Shown one piece after another: positions 1-8,374 of a stretch of DNA of 64,000 nt (position 1 is its first letter; every line of letters starts with the position of its first letter). Origin of the DNA: Micromonospora echinospora (lineage in GTDB: Bacteria; Actinomycetota; Actinomycetes; Mycobacteriales; Micromonosporaceae); the NCBI RefSeq assembly GCF_900091495.1, contig NZ_LT607413.1:1860001-1924000 (forward strand). Direction: 5' to 3'. The translations under genes and the position numbers were made by a program. Below the pieces are notes generated by a model, which was not told where the DNA came from, made no database searches, and saw only the letters and a list, made by a program, of their open reading frames with translations.

Positions 1-1144
1 TCAGCTCGTTGACCCGGTGCAGGATCTCCCCCGGCTGGTGCCCCTCGACCGCGTACGCCCGCACCGCGTGCCGCAGTTCGGCCATCACCGTGGCGGCGTG
101 CAGCGAATGCCCGGCGACGTCACCGATCGCCATCAGCAGGTGCCCGTCGAGCATCACCAGTTCGTAGAAGTCGCCGCCCACCTCGGTCTGCGCGCTCGCC
201 GGCTCGTACCGCACCGCGAGGTCCAGGCCGTCGATGGTCGGGATGCGGCGCGGCAGCAGGCTGCGTTGAAGGGTGACCGCGATGCGGTGTTCCTCGTCGT
301 AGGAGCGTTGCGCCTCGACGGACGCCGCCACCGCCTGGGCGAGCTGCACCAGCACCGGCATGCCCGGCACCTGCACCCCCGCCGGCACCACCACGTAGAG
401 CGGTGCGCGGTCCTCGCGCAGCCGGGCCGCGGCGACCGCCAGCCGGTCGTCGGCCGGCCAGTCGGTCAGGTCCCAGTCGGACGGCTCGTCGATGCGCACC
501 GTCGTGCCGGTCGGCACCCCGGTGTCGTCCACCGTCCACGGGACGACGCTGCCCGCCTCGCCGGGGCCGGGGCAGACCCCGGCCACGCAGTCCCCGTCGA
601 AGGTCTCGGCCACCACCGCGGCAGGGGTACGGAAGATCGCCGCCGCGCCCATGGCCGCCTCCTCCAGCAGCCGGCCGAAGGTCGGCGCGGCGTGGACCGC
701 GATGGTGGTCTCGGCCAGCCGGGCGAGCCGCTCGGCGAAGAGTTCGGCGCGTCGACGGGCCCGGTAGTAGCGCAGCACCGCGTGTGCGGTGGCGACCAGT
801 TCGTCCGGTTCGATCGGCTCGGCGAGGTACGCGTCCGCGCCCCGGGTCAGGCCCTGCGCCCGGTCGACCACGTCGACGGCGTGTGCGGAGACGTGGATGA
901 CCGGCAGGGCCGGATGGCTGACCTTGATCCGTTCGCAGACCTCGAAGCCGCTCATGTCGGGCAGGCGTACGTCGAGCACCACCAGTTCGACCGGGTCGGT
1001 CCCGACCCGCTCCAGCGCCTCCTTGCCGGTCTCCGCCTCCCGCACCTCGAAACCGGCCCGGGTCAGCCAGCTCACCAGCAGGTAGCGCTTGGTGCGGCTG
1101 TCGTCGACCACCAGCACTGTCGCGGGAGCGCCCTCCACCGTCAC
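1..1144 (-). CDS. Response regulator / GAF-like / PP2C (SpoIIE) phosphatase fusion, 3' end outside window
   Basis: The gene starts with a GTG whose bases overlap the stop of the kinase gene upstream (GTGA). It runs off the left edge, so the C-terminus is missing. Residues 9-125 form a receiver domain with the acidic pair in LVVDDS and the phospho-acceptor Asp about residue 58 in VVLDVRLPD. A GAF-like linker of about 150 residues follows. A SpoIIE/PP2C domain then begins, with EVGGDFYE and AIGDVAGHS as metal-binding motifs. The family (RsbU/RssB-like) dephosphorylates an anti-sigma antagonist when its receiver or sensor is activated. As the last gene of the operon that encodes RsbR, RsbS and RsbT homologues, it is the likely output phosphatase. 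The domain calls are sure; the target protein is inferred. Confidence 0.88.
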   Translation of the reverse strand, partial: MTVEGAPATVLVVDDSRTKRYLLVSWLTRAGFEVREAETGKEALERVGTDPVELVVLDVRLPDMSGFEVCERIKVSHPALPVIHVSAHAVDVVDRAQGLTRGADAYLAEPIEPDELVATAHAVLRYYRARRRAELFAERLARLAETTIAVHAAPTFGRLLEEAAMGAAAIFRTPAAVVAETFDGDCVAGVCPGPGEAGSVVPWTVDDTGVPTGTTVRIDEPSDWDLTDWPADDRLAVAAARLREDRAPLYVVVPAGVQVPGMPVLVQLAQAVAASVEAQRSYDEEHRIAVTLQRSLLPRRIPTIDGLDLAVRYEPASAQTEVGGDFYELVMLDGHLLMAIGDVAGHSLHAATVMAELRHAVRAYAVEGHQPGEILHRVNEL

Positions 1145-2505
1145 GCCCCGTCCACGGGAAGGTCCAGGGTGAACGCGCTGCCCCGGCCGGGCTCGCTGGT
1201 CACGCTCAGGCTACCGCCGAGCAGCATGGCCAGCCGCCGGGCGTACGGCAGGCCGAGGCCGGTGCCGGTGCCGGCGCCGCTGGTGCTGCCGGGCACCTGG
1301 TAGAACTCCTCGAAGATCCGTTCGTGCAGGTCCGGCGCGATGCCGGCGCCGGTGTCCGAGACGACGATCCGCCACCGGCCGTCGACCAGGTCGGCGCGCA
1401 TCCGCACCTCGCCGGCCTCGGTGAACTTGAGCCCGTTGTGCAGCAGGTTACGCAACACCCGGGTCAGCAGGGTCTCGTCCGACCGCAGCGTCGCCGGGGA
1501 GGGCGGCTCCTCGACGACCAGGTCCACGCCGGGCCGGGTGGCCAGCGCTCGCAGCGTGCCCCGGAGCTGGCCGAAGACCACCCGCAGGTCGACCTCGGTC
1601 CAGTCCGGCTCGATCCGGCCGGACTCGGCCTTGGCCAGGTCCAGCAGGTCGTTGACCAGGGCCAGCAGGTCGGTGGCGGAGGAGCGGATCAGCCCCACCT
1701 GGCGGGCCTGCTCGCCGGTGAGCGGATCCGAGGCCGAGTCGGCGAGCAGTCGGGCCAGCCCGATGACGGCGGTGACCGGGGCACGCAACTCGTGGCTGAC
1801 GTTGGCCAGGAACCGGCTCTTCGACTCGCTGGCCGCCTTGAGCTGCGCCGACTTCTCGTCCAGCTCGGCGTAGAGCGCCACCACGCCCCGGTTGGTCTCC
1901 TCCAGTTCCTCGGAGAGCTGGTTGTAGAGCGCGAGCACGCCCCGGTTGGTCTCCTGGAGCTCCTCGTTGAGCACGGCCAGCTCGTCACGCTGGCTGCGTA
2001 CCTCGTCGAGTGCGGCGATGAGCTGCTCGTTCTGGGAGGTGAGTTCGTCCAGTACGCTGGCCGGCGCGCTCTGCGCAAGCTGCGCGCGCAGTTCGGCGAG
2101 ACGCTGCGGGGTCAGCGCCTCGGCGTGGGCAGGAATGCGTCGGGACATCCGTATGACGGTAACTCCACCCACCGGTGTCAGGTCCAGAGTGTCGACCAGC
2201 CGGGCCACCGCGCCGGAGGTCGGCTCGTACCCGGCCGGGCCGAACGGTCGCAGCGGGGCGAGGTCGACCCGCAGGACCGGGCTCCCCTCTTCCACCCCGG
2301 CGGCGCGGAAGGCGACGTCCGCGCCGCCGACGGCACGCACCAGGTCCCGGGCCACCTCGCTGAGCGCGGTGGCGATGCGGATCTGGTCCTGGTACTCCAG
2401 GCCGACGGCGGTGGCCACCTCCCGGCCGCGTTGCCGCAGCACGAAGATGTCGGGCTCGGCGCGGAGCGTCATCTGCAACAGCGGTGCGGTGAGAGAGCTG
2501 TTCAT
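1141..2505 (-). CDS. Hybrid-type sensor histidine kinase with RsbT-like N-terminus and duplicated coiled coil
   Basis: This is a 454-aa cytosolic kinase. The ATG overlaps the upstream stop (ATGA). The first 125 residues resemble the N-terminal half of an anti-sigma HATPase (IRIATALSEVARDLVRA) without its full ATP-binding motifs. A long coiled coil from about 150 to 225 follows. It carries two copies of ETNRGV-x-ALY, 21 residues apart. HisKA has the phospho-His in NVSHELRAP. The catalytic domain has NLLHNGLKFT, DTGAGI and GTGLGL. No transmembrane segment is visible. The partner is almost certainly the receiver-phosphatase encoded by the next, overlapping gene. The ligand or input is unknown; the RsbT-like head suggests it listens to stressosome components. 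Confidence 0.88.
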   Translation of the reverse strand: MNSSLTAPLLQMTLRAEPDIFVLRQRGREVATAVGLEYQDQIRIATALSEVARDLVRAVGGADVAFRAAGVEEGSPVLRVDLAPLRPFGPAGYEPTSGAVARLVDTLDLTPVGGVTVIRMSRRIPAHAEALTPQRLAELRAQLAQSAPASVLDELTSQNEQLIAALDEVRSQRDELAVLNEELQETNRGVLALYNQLSEELEETNRGVVALYAELDEKSAQLKAASESKSRFLANVSHELRAPVTAVIGLARLLADSASDPLTGEQARQVGLIRSSATDLLALVNDLLDLAKAESGRIEPDWTEVDLRVVFGQLRGTLRALATRPGVDLVVEEPPSPATLRSDETLLTRVLRNLLHNGLKFTEAGEVRMRADLVDGRWRIVVSDTGAGIAPDLHERIFEEFYQVPGSTSGAGTGTGLGLPYARRLAMLLGGSLSVTSEPGRGSAFTLDLPVDGA

Positions 2506-3512
2506 GCCGGGGCCCGGGCGACGAGGACCCCGGCGTCGTCGCGTCGTACGCCGTAGTCGCGCAGGATGGTGGCGGCGGTCAGCAGCGGAGACCGGTCGGT
2601 GAGCCCCGGGTACTCGGTGAGCTGCCAGCGGTCGGTGACCCCGTCGGTGTGCATGACCAGCAGGGCGTCCCCGCCGAACGGATACTCGTACTCCCGGACC
2701 ACGGGACGCTGGTGGCCGGCGATGCCGGGGAGCGAGACCAGCCCGCGACGCCGGCCGTGCTCGACCACGCTGGCGGCGATGTTCCCCAGCCCCGCGTAAC
2801 GCAGCCGCCCGGCCGACGGCTCCAGCTCGGCGACGGCGAGCGCGGCTCCCCGGGTGTGCGCAAGTGAGCGGTGCAGGTGCTCCACCACGGTCTTCGGCGG
2901 CCCGACGGGCGCGGAGCGGAATCCGGCGACGGCGGCCTCGCTCGCCGCGGCGGCCAGCGGACCGTGCCCGAGCCCGTCGCAGACGAGCACCTGCGGACGA
3001 CCGTCGGCCAGCCGCACGGCGAAGGCGTCTCCGCACCGGTCCTCCCCGGTCAGCGGCCGGGTGATGCCGGCCGCCCACCCGGGGATCGGTGCGGCCGACG
3101 GCCAGACCTGCACGGCGAGCACGGTGCCCCGGCCGGACTGCGAGTAGCCGTCGTACCAGCTGGCCTGCCGGGCGATCGCGCCGAGGCCGATGCCGAGGGT
3201 GCCGGTGGTGGAGTGTCCGTCCCGGGAGGAGACGGTGAGGTCGGCCATGCCGGGCCCGGAGTCGACGGCGACCAGTTCCACGCCGGCCTCACCGCCGCGC
3301 CGCACCGGACGGAGCAGGAGCACCCCGTCCTGGGCGTGCTTGACCAGGTTGCTGGTCAGCTCGGCGGCGACGATCGCCAGGTCGGCGGTGCGCCGGGCAC
3401 CGAGATGCAGCTGCTCGCCGAGCCGCTCGGCGGCCCGGCGTGCCGCGCTGGCCGCGCTGCTCGTCTCCACCCGGAACCAGAGGCCCTGGTCGGAGACGGG
3501 GTCGGTGGTCAT
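2502..3512 (-). CDS. Anti-sigma HATPase fused to PP2C phosphatase (RsbT/RsbX-like)
   Basis: This is a 336-aa protein. ATG at 3512 overlaps the rsbT-like stop (ATGA); a GTG at 3521 is possible but less coupled. Residues 1-135 are a GHKL ATPase of the anti-sigma type, with AELTSNLVKHA, DSGPGM and TLGIGLGA. Residues 145-336 are a PP2C domain with VCDGLGHG and HTDGVTD. In Bacillus, RsbX resets the stressosome by dephosphorylating RsbR and RsbS; this fused ATPase-phosphatase occupies the same genetic place. It could also act as a switch regulator of the downstream two-component pair. The domain content is clear, while the substrates are inferred from the operon. Confidence 0.85.
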   Translation of the reverse strand: MTTDPVSDQGLWFRVETSSAASAARRAAERLGEQLHLGARRTADLAIVAAELTSNLVKHAQDGVLLLRPVRRGGEAGVELVAVDSGPGMADLTVSSRDGHSTTGTLGIGLGAIARQASWYDGYSQSGRGTVLAVQVWPSAAPIPGWAAGITRPLTGEDRCGDAFAVRLADGRPQVLVCDGLGHGPLAAAASEAAVAGFRSAPVGPPKTVVEHLHRSLAHTRGAALAVAELEPSAGRLRYAGLGNIAASVVEHGRRRGLVSLPGIAGHQRPVVREYEYPFGGDALLVMHTDGVTDRWQLTEYPGLTDRSPLLTAATILRDYGVRRDDAGVLVARAPA

Positions 3513-3928
3513 CGGGACCACTTGGTCACGGTGATCCGGGTTCCCTTGCCCACTGCGGTCTGGATGTCGAACTCGTCGACCAGGCGGCGGGCCCCGCTGA
3601 GCCCGAGCCCGAGGCCGCCACCGGTGGTGTAGCCGTCGGTGAGGGCCAGGTCGAGGTCGGCGATGCCCGGACCGGAGTCGGCGAAGACGATCCGCACCCC
3701 GCGTCGTACGCCGTTGTCGACGCAGGTCACCTCGACCTCGCCGCCACCGCCGTAGACCAGCGTGTTGCGGGCCAGCTCACTGGCGGCGGTCACCAGCTTG
3801 GTCTGGTCGACCAGGGAGAGCTTGACGGCGACCGCGACCGTACGGACCAGCTGGCGGACACGGACCACGTCCTCGTCGCTCCGGATCGCCTGCGCCTGCG
3901 GGCGGCCCAGGTCGATACCGGTGGTCAT
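3509..3928 (-). CDS. rsbT: RsbT-like switch kinase (anti-sigma family ATPase)
   Basis: This is a 139-aa GHKL kinase of normal RsbT length. Visible motifs are the N box in ASELARNTLVYGGGG, the G1 box in FADSGPGIAD and the G2 box in GGGLGLGLSG. ATG at 3928 overlaps the rsbS stop (ATGA). In stressosomes RsbT is held by RsbR/RsbS, phosphorylates Ser/Thr in their STAS domains on stress, and then activates an RsbU-type phosphatase. All three partners are encoded in this operon, which supports the assignment over a free anti-sigma factor. Confidence 0.9.
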   Translation of the reverse strand: MTTGIDLGRPQAQAIRSDEDVVRVRQLVRTVAVAVKLSLVDQTKLVTAASELARNTLVYGGGGEVEVTCVDNGVRRGVRIVFADSGPGIADLDLALTDGYTTGGGLGLGLSGARRLVDEFDIQTAVGKGTRITVTKWSR

Positions 3929-4332
3929 GGCGACGCCGGCTCGGCGTCGGTGGAATCGAGGTCGAGGTCGTCCTCCTCGTCCCGGGCCGCCGCGATCAGT
4001 TCGATACCGCGTTCGACGTTCAACGCGGTCCGGATGCCGTTGAGGGAAAGGCCCAGTTCCACCAGGGTGATGGCGACCGCAGGGCGCATCCCGACCACCA
4101 CGGTCTCGGCGTCGAGGACCTTGGAGATGGACGCGATGGTGGAGAGCATCCGGCCGATGAACGAGTCGACGATGTCCAGCGCGGTGATGTCGATGATCAC
4201 CCCGTGGCAACCGGTCTCGACGATCCGTTCGGCCAGGTCCTCCTGGAGTTGCAGCGCGGTCTGGTCCTCCATGTCGACCTGGATGGAGACCAGCAGGATG
4301 TCACCGATCTTGAGGACCGGCACCCGCTCCAT
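3925..4332 (-). CDS. rsbS: RsbS-like STAS-domain stressosome scaffold
   Basis: This is a 135-aa single STAS domain. The likely phosphorylation site is Ser57 in DIVDSFIGR, at the position of the RsbS serine. The C-terminal 20 residues are an acidic tail rich in Asp and Glu. ATG at 4332 overlaps the rsbR stop in a TGATG arrangement, so the two are translationally coupled. RsbS binds RsbT and builds the stressosome core together with RsbR. Length and order (R, S, T) match the family. Confidence 0.9.
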   Translation of the reverse strand: MERVPVLKIGDILLVSIQVDMEDQTALQLQEDLAERIVETGCHGVIIDITALDIVDSFIGRMLSTIASISKVLDAETVVVGMRPAVAITLVELGLSLNGIRTALNVERGIELIAAARDEEDDLDLDSTDAEPASP

Positions 4333-5198
4333 CAGGCGTCCCGACGTGCGCGGCGGTTGGCGGCGTTGTCGACGCCGGTGAGCCGCAGCACGTGGCGCAG
4401 GGCGTCGGCGAGGCTGGCCTTGGTGGCGATGTCGCCGAACTCGATACCGAGCGCCACGATGGTCTGGGCGATCTGCGGTCGGATGCCGGAGATGATGCAG
4501 TCCGCCCCCATCAGCCGGGCGGCCACCACGGTCTTCAGGATGTGCTGGGCGACCTGGGTGTCCACCGCCGGCACGCCGGTGATGTCGATGATCGCGTACG
4601 GCGAGCTGGTGTCCACCAGGGTCTGGAGCAGCCGCTCCATCACCACCTGGGCGCGGGCCGAGTCGAGCGTGCCGACCAGCGGCACGGCGACCACGCCCTC
4701 CCAGAGCTTGACCACCGGGGTGGAGAGTTCGAGAAGCTGCTCGGCCTGGTCGGCGATCAGGCTCTCCCGGGTGCGGACGTAGCTCTCGAAGGTGAACAGC
4801 CCCATCTTGTCGATGAGGCTGGAGAAGCCCACGAAGTCGCGGAGTTGGGTGCCCTCGTCGGGGAGGCTCTCCATCAGCTCCAGCAGCACGTCCTTGAGGG
4901 CGTAGATGCTGACCGCCGTCTCGGTGGCGGTGAAACCCTGCCGGGCCCGGCCCCGGGACAGCTCGGCGAGTACGGCCCGCAGCTCGGCGGCCTGCTCCGA
5001 CTCTAGGTCGATGGCCCTGCCCTCGCTGGCGACGACGATGCTGCGGTGCAGGTCCTGCACCTGGCTGCGGAGTTCCGCCTGGCTGAGTCGGCCACGCAGC
5101 GAGGCTGCCACCGCCTCCGTCCAGCGCTGCGTGACCAGATCGGCATGCTCGGTGAGCAGGCTGGCCAGTCGTCCGCTTACTTCCGTGCTCAGCGCCAT
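4332..5198 (-). CDS. rsbR: RsbR-like stressosome sensor (N-terminal sensor plus STAS)
   Basis: This is a 288-aa protein. Residues 1-155 are an alpha-helical RsbRD-type sensor domain; residues 160-280 are a STAS domain. Thr177 (LVGTLDS) and Thr214 (AVDTQVAQ) sit at the positions phosphorylated by RsbT in RsbR. The start at 5198 is set by a strong purine-rich ribosome-binding site (AGGGGGAG) just upstream. It is the first gene of the six-gene minus-strand operon. The input sensed by this N-terminal type is not known. Two longer in-frame starts exist upstream but lack a Shine-Dalgarno. Confidence 0.9.
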   Translation of the reverse strand: MALSTEVSGRLASLLTEHADLVTQRWTEAVAASLRGRLSQAELRSQVQDLHRSIVVASEGRAIDLESEQAAELRAVLAELSRGRARQGFTATETAVSIYALKDVLLELMESLPDEGTQLRDFVGFSSLIDKMGLFTFESYVRTRESLIADQAEQLLELSTPVVKLWEGVVAVPLVGTLDSARAQVVMERLLQTLVDTSSPYAIIDITGVPAVDTQVAQHILKTVVAARLMGADCIISGIRPQIAQTIVALGIEFGDIATKASLADALRHVLRLTGVDNAANRRARRDA

Positions 5199-5363
5199 CG
5201 GACTCCCCCTCCACCCCCGACCGGGGCGGACTTTATCACCGGACCTGGTAAGACTAGTTGCCGCAGGACAAAGAACTGTTGCCCACCCCTCCGGAACAGC
5301 TCCCGTTCTGCGTGGCACGCCGACGGTGGGATACGGTTCCACCGACTACAGGAGGTCTGGCGG

Positions 5364-5717
5364 ATGTCGTTGACGGTGCACACGGAACAGCGCGGCGACG
5401 TGGTCGTGGTGTCGGTCGCGGGCGAGCTGGACATGGCGACCGCCCCCCAGCTTCAGGACCAGATCACCGACCTGCTCGACAAGGGGCGCAGCCGGCTGGT
5501 GTTCGACCTGGCGCAGGTCTCGTTCTGCGACTCGACCGGGCTCTCGGTGTTCGTACGCGCCAAGAACAACTGCGACGAGGCCGGTGGCGTGGTGCGACTC
5601 GCCGCACCGCAGCGCGGTGTGCTGCGCATCCTCGAGGTCAGCGGACTGGTCGAGGTGCTGCAGACGTACCCGACGGTCGACGAGGCGGTGGCGGGGGAGC
5701 CGACCCCGGCCTCCTGA
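5364..5717 (+). CDS. Anti-sigma factor antagonist (STAS, RsbV/SpoIIAA type)
   Basis: This is a 117-aa STAS protein, divergent from the rsbR operon. ATG at 5364 follows a perfect AGGAGG at 5350-5355. The phospho-acceptor is Ser57 in FCDSTGLSVF, the classic RsbV/SpoIIAA signature. Unlike the RsbS/RsbR STAS domains it is the kind that frees a sigma factor by binding an anti-sigma kinase when dephosphorylated. The PP2C proteins of the divergent operon are therefore good candidates for its activators. No anti-sigma or sigma gene lies in the window. Confidence 0.9.
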   Translation: MSLTVHTEQRGDVVVVSVAGELDMATAPQLQDQITDLLDKGRSRLVFDLAQVSFCDSTGLSVFVRAKNNCDEAGGVVRLAAPQRGVLRILEVSGLVEVLQTYPTVDEAVAGEPTPAS

Positions 5718-5748
5718 GCGACCACCACCCCGCGCGCCACCCGTCGAC

Positions 5749-7053
5749 TCACTCGTCCTCGATGTAGCGGGGACGGGCGATCGCCAGTCCGGCCACGGTC
5801 TGCACGACGAGGGCGACCAGCAGGAAGCCGATCGGCACCTGCCAGCCCCCGGTCGCCTCGTAGAGGATGCCGACGAGCAGCGGACCGAGGCCGGCCATCA
5901 CGTACCCGGTGCTCTGCGCGAACGCCGACAGCTGCACCGTTCCCTCGGCCGTGCGCGCCCGCAGGCCGATGGTGGTCAGGATCAGCGGGAACGCGCCCTG
6001 GCCGATGGCCAGGAGGAGCACCCAGAGCAGCGCCAGGTCGTGCGGCGCGAACGCGAGGCCCAGGTAGGACAGGGTCGCCGACAGGGACAGGAAGAGCACC
6101 AGCGGGCGCAGGGTGCGCAGCCGGGTGGCGATGGCGGGCATGACCAGGGCCACCGGCACCCCGAAGGCGGTCACCCCGGCGAGCAGCAGCCCGGCGTCCT
6201 GCGGCTGGTAGCCGGCGTCCCGGAAGAGCTGGGCCAGCCAGCCCATCACCACGTACCCGCTGAGCGACTGGGCCCCGAAGTACACCGCCATGGCCCACCC
6301 GAGCCGGGTGCGTTCCGGCCGGATCCGCGACCGGGCGGAGACCTGCGCCGTCCGTCCCGCCCGTCGCGCGGCGGCCCGGGCCCGCAGCGCCAGCGGCACC
6401 CACGGGAGTACGGCCACCGCGGCCAGCCCGGCCCAGACCCCGAGGCCGATCCGCCACGACCCGAACGCGTGGGCGACCGGCACCGCCGCGGCGGCGGCCA
6501 CCGACGTGCCGAGGGTCAGGGCCACCGTGTACGCCCCGGTGACCAGGCCGGTGCGATGCGGGAAGTACTGCTTGACCAGCATCGGCAGCAGGATGTTCGC
6601 CACCGCGATCCCGGCCAGCGCGAGCGCGCTGGCGACCAGGAAGACCAGGGCCGAGCCGGTGAGGACCCGCAGCAACTGCCCCAGGGCGAGGGTGATCATC
6701 GCCACCACCAGCACCCGGGCCGGGGCGACCCGCCGGACCAGCCACGGGGTGAATGCGCCGAACACGGCGAACGCGATGGTGGGCAGCGTGGTCACGAACC
6801 CGGCCATCGCGCCGGAGAGCGCCAGGCCGGTACGGACCTCGTCGAGGAGCGCGCCGAGGCTGGTGATGGCGGCCCGCAGGTTGAGCGCGACCAGGAGCAT
6901 CCCGGCAAGCACCAGCAGCCCTCCGGTCCCGGGCCGGGCCGGGGCGGGGGTGGAGGTGGCGGCCGGTGCGCCGGAACTCTGGTCGGCGGGTGTCGCCGGG
7001 GGGACGTCGGAGGCCACGTCGGGTCCCGCGAGGGCGGCTGTTGGCGGCGTCAT
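5749..7053 (-). CDS. CynX/NimT-family MFS transporter
   Basis: This is a 434-aa major facilitator with about 12 membrane segments, preceded by a 45-residue Ala/Pro-rich cytosolic N-terminus. The first helix carries the family signature NLRAAITSLGALL. The CynX group includes cyanate and nitroimidazole transporters, but substrates are rarely known, so none is claimed. ATG at 7053 is chosen because the hydrophobic region starts soon after; longer in-frame starts would read through the divergent promoter region. It is transcribed away from a FadR-type regulator 49 bp off, which probably controls it. Confidence 0.85.
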   Translation of the reverse strand: MTPPTAALAGPDVASDVPPATPADQSSGAPAATSTPAPARPGTGGLLVLAGMLLVALNLRAAITSLGALLDEVRTGLALSGAMAGFVTTLPTIAFAVFGAFTPWLVRRVAPARVLVVAMITLALGQLLRVLTGSALVFLVASALALAGIAVANILLPMLVKQYFPHRTGLVTGAYTVALTLGTSVAAAAAVPVAHAFGSWRIGLGVWAGLAAVAVLPWVPLALRARAAARRAGRTAQVSARSRIRPERTRLGWAMAVYFGAQSLSGYVVMGWLAQLFRDAGYQPQDAGLLLAGVTAFGVPVALVMPAIATRLRTLRPLVLFLSLSATLSYLGLAFAPHDLALLWVLLLAIGQGAFPLILTTIGLRARTAEGTVQLSAFAQSTGYVMAGLGPLLVGILYEATGGWQVPIGFLLVALVVQTVAGLAIARPRYIEDE

Positions 7054-7102
7054 GAGCTTGAACCTACAATCATGGGATGAATTCCGGCGTGGGTTGTAAC
7101 CA
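7054..7102. promoter_or_regulatory. Divergent control region of the MFS transporter and GntR regulator
   Basis: Only 49 bp separate two divergent starts, so both promoters and any operator must lie here or within the 5' coding ends. The sequence holds TACAA near the transporter side and GGTTGTAACC next to the regulator start. These put the pentamer TTGTA on opposite strands about 25 bp apart. GGTTGTAACC is itself a near-palindrome. This is a plausible binding site for the FadR-type protein but is not proven. Confidence 0.4.
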
Positions 7103-7783
7103 GTGACACCGTCCGGGCATTCCCCGCCCGTGCCGCCGCGCGGCCGTCGGGTGAGCGAGACGATCGAGCAGCTCAGGGCCCGGATCCTCGGCGGGGAGTG
7201 GCCGCTGGGCGGACGCATCCCGACCGAGCCGCAGCTCGTCGCCGCCCTCGGCGTGGGGCGGAACACCGTCCGCGAGGCGGTCCGCGCGCTGGTGCACGCC
7301 GGGGTGCTGGAGCCCCGCCAGGGCTCCGGCACGTACGTGGTGTCGACCGACGAACTGGCCCCGGTGGTGGCCCGCCGACTCACCGACGACCGGATGGCGG
7401 AGGTGGTCGAGGTCCGCCGCGCGTTCGAGGTGGAGGCCGCCCGGCTGGCCGCGCTCCGGCGTACCCCGGAGGACCTGGCGGCGCTCGACGCGGCGCTCGC
7501 CGAGCGGGAGGCGGCCTGGCGCGACGGCCGGTTCGAGGAGTTCGTGGAGGCCGACGCCCGGCTGCACGTCGTGGTGGTGGCCGCCGCCCACAACACCATG
7601 CTCGCCGAGCTGTACGCCTCGGTGGGCACCGCGATGCGGGCCTCCGTCGCCCAGGCGATCGGCTCCCTGGAGCCCGACCGGTACGTCGACCACAGCCGCC
7701 TGGTGGCGGCGATCCGGGCGGGCGACCCGGCCCGGGCGGCGCACGAGGCGGGCGCGTTCCTGGAGCACCGGGCCAGGGCATAG
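7103..7783 (+). CDS. FadR-subfamily GntR transcriptional regulator
   Basis: This is a 226-aa protein starting at GTG. The winged helix covers about residues 12-80, with the diagnostic RIPTEPQLVAALGVGRNTVREAV and the wing QGSGTYV. The C-terminal FCD domain (about 95-220) has the Asp/His-rich metal or ligand pocket (ARLHVVVVAAAHN and the later H in VDHSRL). It probably represses the divergent transporter. Its effector would be a small carboxylate in typical family members, but nothing here identifies it. Confidence 0.88.
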   Translation: MTPSGHSPPVPPRGRRVSETIEQLRARILGGEWPLGGRIPTEPQLVAALGVGRNTVREAVRALVHAGVLEPRQGSGTYVVSTDELAPVVARRLTDDRMAEVVEVRRAFEVEAARLAALRRTPEDLAALDAALAEREAAWRDGRFEEFVEADARLHVVVVAAAHNTMLAELYASVGTAMRASVAQAIGSLEPDRYVDHSRLVAAIRAGDPARAAHEAGAFLEHRARA

Positions 7784-7821
7784 GTTGTCCGGGATCGAGC
7801 ACCGGACAGCGGGAGTGACAG

Positions 7822-8295
7822 ATGCTCAAAGGGTTCAAGGACTTCATCATGCGCGGCAACGTCGTCGACCTGGCGGTCGGCGTCGTCATCGGTGCCGCGT
7901 TCACCGGTGTGGTCACGCAGCTCACCAAGTCGTTCCTGGAGCCCTTCGTACGGGTCCTGATCGTGCTGATCACCGGCAACGAGGACGGCCTGTCGGGCTC
8001 AACGCCGATGTACCGGGACATCCCCTTCGACTGGGTGGCGTTCGTGAACGCGCTGATCACGTTCCTGCTCACCGCGGCGGCGCTCTACTTCCTCGTGGTC
8101 TTCCCGATGAACAAGCTCGCCGAGCGGCGCAAGCGGGGCGAGGAGCCGCCGCCGAAGGCGCCCAGCGAGGAGGTCAAGCTGCTCACCGAGATCCGGGACG
8201 CCCTGCTCGCCGCCGGGCACACCACCCCCGGGCAGCAGCGCGGCGCGCTCGACGACGTGCTCGGCCGCCGGCCAGAGCCGCCGACCGCACGCTGA
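7822..8295 (+). CDS. mscL: Large-conductance mechanosensitive channel MscL
   Basis: This is a 157-aa protein. The N-terminal FKDFIMRGNVVDLAVGVVIG is the MscL S1/TM1 signature; TM2 follows around residues 70-95. The C-terminal helix carries the usual EEVKLLTEIRDAL segment, followed by an extended Pro/Arg tail. The channel opens under membrane tension on hypo-osmotic shock. It stands alone and is followed by a strong hairpin terminator. Confidence 0.97.
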   Translation: MLKGFKDFIMRGNVVDLAVGVVIGAAFTGVVTQLTKSFLEPFVRVLIVLITGNEDGLSGSTPMYRDIPFDWVAFVNALITFLLTAAALYFLVVFPMNKLAERRKRGEEPPPKAPSEEVKLLTEIRDALLAAGHTTPGQQRGALDDVLGRRPEPPTAR

Positions 8296-8309
8296 TCCGA
8301 CCACGCACA

Positions 8310-8340
8310 CCGGCCTCTGCGGGATTCCCGCAGGGGCCGG
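8310..8340 (+). terminator. Strong hairpin terminator after mscL
   Basis: A 14-bp stem (one T:G wobble) with a three-base loop: CCGGCCTCTGCGGG, then ATT, then CCCGCAGGGGCCGG. It lies 15 bp after mscL and is followed by CCCTTTCG, a weak T stretch typical of high-GC actinobacterial terminators. Confidence 0.8.
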
Positions 8341-8374
8341 ACCCTTTCGTACGCATGTTCGATACAGTGCCGCC

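Noticed and set aside
17..1303. Long plus-strand reading opposite the response-regulator gene
   Set aside because: Composition is Arg/His/Pro noise without motifs; the minus-strand gene has clear receiver and PP2C motifs.
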